DNA of 27,186 nt, from the NCBI GenBank assembly GCA_040007035.1, contig JBDTVU010000038.1, positions 1-27,186 of the forward strand, given 5' to 3'. The notes below the pieces were generated by a model that searched no databases, was not told the origin of the DNA, and saw nothing but the letters and a program-made list of their open reading frames with translations. This stretch comes from CAIWHR01 sp040007035. GTDB taxonomy: Bacteria > Pseudomonadota > Gammaproteobacteria > Burkholderiales > Casimicrobiaceae. Of the stretch, positions 22,806 through 27,186 are shown piece after piece. Position numbers and translations under genes: made by a program. Numbering within the stretch: the stretch's first letter is position 1; each line of letters opens with the position of its first letter.

Positions 22806-22834
22806 ATAATATCAAAAGGGGGGGGGGGAATCCA
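22806..22834 (-). promoter_or_regulatory. Promoter with an 11-bp poly-C tract in the spacer
   Basis: On the minus strand TGGATT (22834-22829) and TATTAT (22811-22806) are separated by exactly 17 nt made of eleven C's, four T's and GA. TATTAT is 5/6 to the -10 consensus; the -35 is weak (3/6). The predicted leader to the ATG at 22736 is about 63 nt. Slippage in the C tract (22818-22828) would change spacer length and so promoter strength. Confidence 0.55.
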
Positions 22835-23025
22835 GTGTTCGTCGGCCGCGCGCCGGCGCACGTGCAGGACACGACGTCCTGCCCGAACGGCGGGGACGGC
22901 GCGATCGTTGCGGAACGGGCGTTGCGCGGCCGAACGGTTGCCGACCGCGGGTACGCCGACGAACAGGCGCTCCATGCATCCGGCCACACTCGGCGGATGT
23001 CGACGTGCGGTCGGCGCGGCAGGCG

Positions 23026-23676
23026 TCAGACGAGTCGGTCCTCGGGCGCCGGCCGCAGCACCGTGCGCGGGTCGAACGCGGTGGGGGCGCGTGCCGTCGG
23101 TGCCGCCGACGGCGCGGCGGCCGGATCGATCCGCTTCACGTCGCCGCTGATCTCGCCGCCCTCGGCGACGATCAGCTTTCCGTAGCGGATCGTTCCAGAT
23201 ACCCGCCCGGTGCCGTGGACGACGAGCCGCGTGCGCGCGGTCAGGTCGCCGGCGAACTCGCCGCGGATCTCGGCGACATCGATCATCGCGGTTCCCTTCA
23301 GCGTCCCCGGCTCGGCAATCTCGAGCGCCTTGCTGTGCACGGTCGCCTCGACGTGGCCCTCGATGACGAGCACGTCGCAGTCCGAGACTTCGACGCCTTT
23401 GAGCTTGATGTTGATGCCGACCGAAAGCTTGCTGCCGGCGGGCTGAACGACGGGGGCGGCCGGCGCTGCGGGTTCGGCCACCGCGGGCAGGGCAGCCGGA
23501 GGCGCAGCCGCCGGCGGGGCAACCATGTCACGCAGCGTCGGCGGCGCGCCGGGTCGCAATGCCGCCCCGACCGCAGGCTTCGTCCCGGGCAGATCGTAGA
23601 GCGCGGGCTTGAGTGCCGACTTCGCCGGATCCTTGGCGTCGTCCGGCCGGTCGCGGCGTCCGAGATTGATGAACAT
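23026..23676 (-). CDS. Bactofilin (polymer-forming cytoskeletal protein)
   Basis: A 216-aa protein. A disordered Ala/Pro-rich N-terminal part (residues 20-80) precedes the bactofilin beta-helix (about 83-190), recognised by its repeating hydrophobic turns: GINIKLKGVEVSDCDVLVIEG, VEATVHSKALEIAEPGTLKG, IRGEFAGDLTARTRLVVHG and GRVSGTIRYGKLIVAEGGEI. Bactofilins polymerise without nucleotide and scaffold cell-shape or polar complexes. Start 23676 (MFINLGRRDR) is the family-like one; the long upstream frame is not. A perfect 13-nt inverted repeat lies 22 bp upstream. Confidence 0.92.
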   Translation of the reverse strand: MFINLGRRDRPDDAKDPAKSALKPALYDLPGTKPAVGAALRPGAPPTLRDMVAPPAAAPPAALPAVAEPAAPAAPVVQPAGSKLSVGINIKLKGVEVSDCDVLVIEGHVEATVHSKALEIAEPGTLKGTAMIDVAEIRGEFAGDLTARTRLVVHGTGRVSGTIRYGKLIVAEGGEISGDVKRIDPAAAPSAAPTARAPTAFDPRTVLRPAPEDRLV

Positions 23677-23698
23677 GGCGGGTCGTCCTCGATGGGTT

Positions 23699-23711
23699 AT
23701 GACAATGTCAT
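23699..23711. promoter_or_regulatory. Inverted repeat ATGACAATGTCAT upstream of bactofilin, possible operator
   Basis: Six-nt arms ATGACA/TGTCAT around one central base, 22 bp before the bactofilin ATG. The position would let a bound protein block initiation. No regulator can be named. Apart from this the 313-bp gap up to the cytochrome gene shows nothing clear. Confidence 0.35.
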
Positions 23712-23989
23712 TGTGCGCCGCACGCCTGCGCCGCGCAAGCGAGATCGTGCCCGAGCGCGGAATCGCTGTCGCCGATCCGTTTCGCCACCGCACTCCGGGA
23801 TCGCCGGCACGCACAGCCCGAGCACCTCCGGCAGGCGTTCCCGCTGCGACATCTCCGCGCAGGGGGCTTGCGCTGCGTCAACGTCTGTCCGGCGCGGTGC
23901 GTTAACATCGGCAGCCACGTGCCGGAGCGCGTGGCGTTGCCTATTCAGGTTCGACACGCGGGCAGGGCACTCACACACCAGGAGACAGG

Positions 23990-24277
23990 ATGAAGACGAT
24001 CGTGATGGCCGCCGTCGTGGCGGTCGGGTTAGTTGCCGCGGGGTCGGCGCTGGCGCAGGAAGACAAGGCGAAAGCGGCCGGCTGCCTCACCTGCCACAAT
24101 GTGGACGCCACGAAGAAGCTGGGCCCGGGGTTCAAGGCAACGGCGGACAAGTACAAGGGCCAGAAGAACGCAGAGGCGAACCTCGTCACCAAGCTGTCGA
24201 CCGCCAAGGGCCATCCGGAAGTGAAACCCAAGGGCGACGACCTCAAGGGACTGGTCAAGTGGGTCTTGTCGCTGTAA
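23990..24277 (+). CDS. Small class I cytochrome c, without a Met axial ligand
   Basis: A 95-aa periplasmic monohaem protein. Signal peptide MKTIVMAAVVAVGLVAAGSA ends at ALAQ; the haem site is CLTCH (residues about 32-36), followed by LGPGFKATADKYKGQ as in c551/c552-type cytochromes. The C-terminal part, GHPEVKPKGDDLKGLVKWVLSL, keeps the family's last helix, but where c551-type proteins supply the axial Met there is none; no Met occurs after the signal peptide. His of GHPEV could be the sixth ligand, giving a low-potential bis-His haem, or the site is open (inference). AGGAGA precedes the ATG. It neighbours a RegBA redox sensor pair. Confidence 0.88.
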   Translation: MKTIVMAAVVAVGLVAAGSALAQEDKAKAAGCLTCHNVDATKKLGPGFKATADKYKGQKNAEANLVTKLSTAKGHPEVKPKGDDLKGLVKWVLSL

Positions 24278-24298
24278 CAGGTGGCGAATCGCTCCCAG

Positions 24299-24325
24299 AA
24301 AAAGCCGGCAGCCGCCGGCTTTTTT
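24299..24325 (+). terminator. Intrinsic terminator of the cytochrome c gene
   Basis: Arms AAAAAGCCGGC (24299-24309) and GCCGGCTTTTT (24314-24324) with a 4-nt loop and a six-T run, 22 bp past the stop. Confidence 0.92.
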
Positions 24326-24514
24326 GTTGCACGCCGACGGTTCCGGAATCGCGCGGGAGCATCCGGCAGCAGGGGGAGCGCAGGGCGCAGCCCCTTGATT
24401 CGAGTGCGGTTTGACGCCGCGCAAACTATCGGACTCACCCGGTTCGAGCGTCGGGCTAGGATGTGACATCGGGACGCGCGGCGCGTTGCCACGCCCCGTC
24501 CGATCGCTACCACG

Positions 24515-25870
24515 ATGACCATCGAAGCCCGCACTGCCGGTGTCGAGCCCCCGCCCATCGAAGGGGCGATGCGCGCCCCGGCGGCGGCATCGCCGCGCCC
24601 GGTCGCCAACCCCGCGCGGCTGGCCAGCCTGCGCCAGTTGATGGCGCTGCGCGGGATCGCGATCGGCGGCCAGTTGACGGCGATCGCGACGGCGACCGCT
24701 CTCGGCGTCGCACTCCCGCTGGGGTCCATGATCGTCGTGCTCGCGCTGCTTGCGGCGCTGAACCTGTGGACGTGGCGCCGGCTGGAATCGGGCGCCGCCG
24801 CGACCCACCCGGAAGTCGGTGCACACCTGATCTTCGACCTGGCCGCGTTCACGTTGCTGCTATCGCTTGCCGGTGGCCTGAGCAACCCGTTCGCCGTCCT
24901 GTTCCTCCTTCACGTGACGCTGGCGGCTCTGCTGCTGCCGCCGCGGCTTGCGATTGCAATCACGGTCGCCGTCGTCGCATGCGTCGCCGCCGTTTCAGGC
25001 ACGCCGGACCTGCGGCTCGCGAGCGGCGAACCGGTGGGAGACGGTGCGCTCGCTGCGGGCAGCCTGGCGGCGTACGCGCTGGCGGCCGCGGTGCTCGCCT
25101 GGTTCGTCGTCCGAGTCGTCGCTGCCTGGCGCGAAGATGCGCTGATGCTGGCCGAAGCGGCGCAGCGCGCGCAGAACGACGCCGCGGTGATGCGGATCGG
25201 GGCGCTGGCGGCGGGCGCCGCGCACGAGCTGGCCACGCCGCTGACGACGATCGCGGTGATCGCCGGCGAGTTGAAGCGCGACGGGTCGACGCCCGACGTG
25301 CGGCGCGATGCCCGTCTCCTCGCCGAGCAGGTCGACGCCTGCCGGCAGACCCTCGCCTCGATGATGGCGTTGGCCGAACACGCGCGAGAGCCGGCCGCGG
25401 GCGCCGCGCCGCTCGACGCGTACCTCGACGGCGTGATCGCGACCTTCAGTACGACACGGCCCGACATCCCGGTCGACGTGCGCTGGTCCGGGCCGCGGCC
25501 GGCGCCGCAGATTGTCCCCGACGCGGCACTGAAACAGGCGTTGCTGATCCTGCTCAATAACGCCGGCGACGCTTCGCCGCATCATGTCGACATCGAAGCG
25601 CGGTGGGACGGCACGGCGGTCCGCGTTGCCGTCGGTGACCGCGGGCCGGGGTTCGCGCCACAGGACCTGCGGCGGCTGGGACGCATGTTTTTCACGACCA
25701 AGCCGCACGGGAAGGGCACGGGACTCGGCCTCGTATTGACGACCGCGACGGTCGAGCGCTTCGGCGGCGCCGTCGAATGGTCGAACCGGCCGGACGGAGG
25801 CGCGGTCGCCGCCGTCCGGCTGCCGATCGGATCATTACTCGCTGACAGGAAACCGAAATGGACGCCATGA
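24515..25870 (+). CDS. RegB/PrrB-type redox sensor histidine kinase
   Basis: A 451-aa membrane kinase. About six hydrophobic helices (residues 45-200) carry GGLSNPF at 120-126, matching the GGxxNPF quinone-site heptapeptide of RegB. The H-box is AAGAAHELATPLTTI with His237, in the RegB style. Cys276 (VDACRQTL) lies 39 residues after His237, close to the spacing of the redox-active Cys265 and His225 of Rhodobacter RegB. ATPase motifs: NNAGDAS (N), DRGPGF (G1), GKGTGLGLVLT (G2). RegB reads quinone redox state and cytoplasmic redox to control respiration and carbon/nitrogen metabolism through RegA, encoded next with a 13-nt overlap. Confidence 0.9.
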   Translation: MTIEARTAGVEPPPIEGAMRAPAAASPRPVANPARLASLRQLMALRGIAIGGQLTAIATATALGVALPLGSMIVVLALLAALNLWTWRRLESGAAATHPEVGAHLIFDLAAFTLLLSLAGGLSNPFAVLFLLHVTLAALLLPPRLAIAITVAVVACVAAVSGTPDLRLASGEPVGDGALAAGSLAAYALAAAVLAWFVVRVVAAWREDALMLAEAAQRAQNDAAVMRIGALAAGAAHELATPLTTIAVIAGELKRDGSTPDVRRDARLLAEQVDACRQTLASMMALAEHAREPAAGAAPLDAYLDGVIATFSTTRPDIPVDVRWSGPRPAPQIVPDAALKQALLILLNNAGDASPHHVDIEARWDGTAVRVAVGDRGPGFAPQDLRRLGRMFFTTKPHGKGTGLGLVLTTATVERFGGAVEWSNRPDGGAVAAVRLPIGSLLADRKPKWTP

Positions 25871-26418
25871 CCACCCGCCACCCCGACGATGCCGCCACCC
25901 TGCTCATCGTCGACGACGACGCCACGCTGTGCGACGTGCTCGCGCGGGCGCTCACCACGCGCGGCTTTGCGGTGACCGTTGCCCATTCGGCCGAGGATGC
26001 GCTCGCTGCCGTCCTGCGCGACCCGCCCGAATTCGCGGTCGTCGACCTGCGGCTGCCGGACCGGTCCGGCCTGAAGCTGGTGACCGCGCTGAAGGAAGCC
26101 GATGCGCACACGCGGATCGTCGTGCTCACCGGCCATGCCAGCATCCCGACCGCGGTCGAGGCGATCAAGCTCGGCGCGACGAACTACCTGACGAAGCCCG
26201 CCGATGCCGACACCGTCGTCGCCGCGCTGCGGCGCGACGAAGGCGATGACTCCCTGCCGATCGACGAAAAGGCGATGACGGTCGAGCGCGTCGAGTGGGA
26301 GCACATCCAGCACGTGCTGCACCAGCACGACGGCAACATCTCGGCCACGGCGCGCGCGCTGTCGATGCACCGGCGCACGCTGCAGCGGAAGCTGCAGAAG
26401 CGCCCGGTAACGGCCTGA
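25858..26418 (+). CDS. RegA/PrrA-type response regulator
   Basis: A 186-aa regulator of standard RegA length. REC domain: acidic residues at 19-21, phospho-acceptor Asp63 (VVDLRLPDRSG) and Lys in YLTKPAD. A short linker and a Fis-type helix-turn-helix follow (GNISATARALSMHRRTLQRKLQKR), which is strongly diagnostic of RegA/PrrA/ActR. ATG 25858 has AGGA 7 nt upstream and overlaps the kinase by 13 nt; ATG 25867 (ATGA overlap) is an alternative. Targets in relatives include respiratory oxidases, cytochromes and CO2/N2 fixation genes. Confidence 0.92.
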   Translation: MDAMTTRHPDDAATLLIVDDDATLCDVLARALTTRGFAVTVAHSAEDALAAVLRDPPEFAVVDLRLPDRSGLKLVTALKEADAHTRIVVLTGHASIPTAVEAIKLGATNYLTKPADADTVVAALRRDEGDDSLPIDEKAMTVERVEWEHIQHVLHQHDGNISATARALSMHRRTLQRKLQKRPVTA

Positions 26419-27045
26419 CTACCGCAGCAGTCCCGCTGCCGCCAGCTCGTCGCGCGCACGCTCGGCGAGCGCGCGATGGCCGGCGGCGTTCGGGTGCACC
26501 GGATCCTGCAGCAGCGAGCGATCCGAGAGCACCGCCGGCAGCGCCTTCCCGATCAGCGTGACGTTGCGTTTCTGCGCGAGGTCGCGATAGAACCCGGCCG
26601 CGGTCAGCCCGGCGACCACGCCGACGGCTGTCGGCTGTGGCGCCGCCATCAGCGCGACGCGCGCGCCTTTCGACCGCGCGGCCTCGATCATTGCATCGAG
26701 ATCGGCCACGGTTTCCGCGGCGGGCACGCGCTGCAGCAGATCATTGCCGCCCAGTTCGATGATGACGAGCGCGGGCACTTCGTCGTCGAGCAGCGCCGGG
26801 AGTCGCGCGCGCCCGCCGGACGCGCGGTCGCCGTTGACGCCCACCGCCGTCACCCGCCAGCCGGTGCGTTCCGCCAGCAGCGCGGGCCACGCCGCAGCGG
26901 GGTCGACTCCGTACCCGTTGGTGATGCTGTCGCCGATCACGAGCACCGCGCTGCCCGGCGGCAGCGGCGCTTCGCGCTCGGTGCCGCAACCGGCGAGCGC
27001 GACGGCGAGCAGCAGCGCGGCGACGAGCGGCATGCCGATCTTCAT
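26419..27045 (-). CDS. GDSL/SGNH-family esterase lipoprotein (TesA/arylesterase-like)
   Basis: A 208-aa exported hydrolase. Signal peptide with lipobox ALAGC (Cys20) implies a lipid-anchored periplasmic protein, unlike soluble E. coli TesA. SGNH blocks: block I VIGDSITNGYG (Ser40), block II Gly and Asn in VNGDRASGG, block III ELGGNDLL, block V DPVHPNAAGH with the catalytic Asp and His. It likely hydrolyses acyl esters or thioesters. It converges on regA with no gap (the regA stop ends at 26418), so the 3' ends abut. Confidence 0.9.
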   Translation of the reverse strand: MKIGMPLVAALLLAVALAGCGTEREAPLPPGSAVLVIGDSITNGYGVDPAAAWPALLAERTGWRVTAVGVNGDRASGGRARLPALLDDEVPALVIIELGGNDLLQRVPAAETVADLDAMIEAARSKGARVALMAAPQPTAVGVVAGLTAAGFYRDLAQKRNVTLIGKALPAVLSDRSLLQDPVHPNAAGHRALAERARDELAAAGLLR

Positions 27046-27046
27046 C

Positions 27047-27078
27047 GCGGGTAATGGCGGGTAATGGGGTCAGGCTAA
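27047..27078. repeat. Short tandem repeat and possible REP/RAYT-type element border
   Basis: Two perfect copies of GCGGGTAATG (27047-27066) run into GGGGTCAGGCTAAATTAT, after which the sequence becomes clearly AT-richer to the window end. The string TAATGGGGTCAGG followed by an A/T-rich stretch resembles the flank of REP-associated tyrosine transposase genes in Betaproteobacteria (from memory). No transposase reading frame lies inside the window; GGAGA at 27175-27179 may be the ribosome site of a gene starting at or beyond the end. Confidence 0.4.
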
Positions 27079-27186
27079 ATTATCGGAATTGATAGCGCGG
27101 TGAATATACAGTTGTTATTTCCGGCCATTCAGTACAGCGTGGCGCAAGACTTCCGGCTAGGCTATTTGCCGGCAGGAGAATTGAAG

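Noticed and set aside
23711..23726. GTGCGCCGCAC palindrome near bactofilin as a regulon site
   Set aside because: The halves are too close (11-bp palindrome instead of 16) and no GAC/-10 context follows.

Overview
The window is about 27 kb of GC-rich, densely coding proteobacterial DNA. The gene families suggest a betaproteobacterium: a RegBA/PrrBA-type redox two-component system, CbpA-CbpM, DUF1345, DUF883, DUF3096 and DUF3309 proteins, and Crp/Fnr proteins ending in a CxCY motif. No rRNA, tRNA, CRISPR array or complete insertion sequence was seen.

Region 1 (1-6783) looks like a bacterial sphingolipid (ceramide) locus. A 5'-truncated ACP-serine palmitoyltransferase-like fusion is followed, with overlapping or 1-bp junctions, by an ABC-2 ATPase and permease, a GT-B-like transferase and a GNAT-fold N-acyltransferase of the type proposed as bacterial ceramide synthase. 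An extended SDR resembling the Caulobacter ceramide reductase CerR lies convergently. An AI-2E/PerM-family permease follows on the minus strand.

Region 2 (about 8.2-18.4 kb) is an island of small envelope and stress proteins: BON lipoprotein, DUF3309, a YXWGXW-like secreted protein, a 59-aa protein, DUF3096, PRC-barrel, beta/gamma-crystallin, CsbD, Lmo0937-like, DUF883, a Cys-pair repeat protein, a ferritin-like protein and CbpA/CbpM. It contains one Crp/Fnr regulator. Region 3 (18.4-22.7 kb) has a hybrid PAS histidine kinase, a REC-PAS protein and a second Crp/Fnr gene in one operon, with a third, very similar Crp/Fnr gene next to it.

The main finding links regions 2 and 3. Nine promoters share a 16-bp palindrome close to TGTGCG-N4-CGCACA. 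In eight of nine it is followed directly by GAC. In eight of nine a -10-like hexamer starts 21 nt after the palindrome, and in the ninth 22 nt after. This puts the palindrome centre at -41.5, overlaps it with a -35 whose GAC core is matched, and leaves a 17-bp spacer. That is the textbook geometry of a class II Crp/Fnr-activated promoter. One copy precedes crp/fnr gene 1 and another precedes the kinase-REC-crp operon, so the window seems to hold a self-wired stress regulon. The third crp/fnr gene instead has an 11-bp homopolymeric C tract exactly inside a 17-bp promoter spacer, a possible phase-variation switch.

Region 4 (23.0-27.2 kb) has a bactofilin, a small class I cytochrome c without a Met ligand, a RegB/RegA-type redox sensor pair and a GDSL lipoprotein esterase. 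The window ends in an AT-richer stretch that resembles the border of a REP/RAYT-type element.
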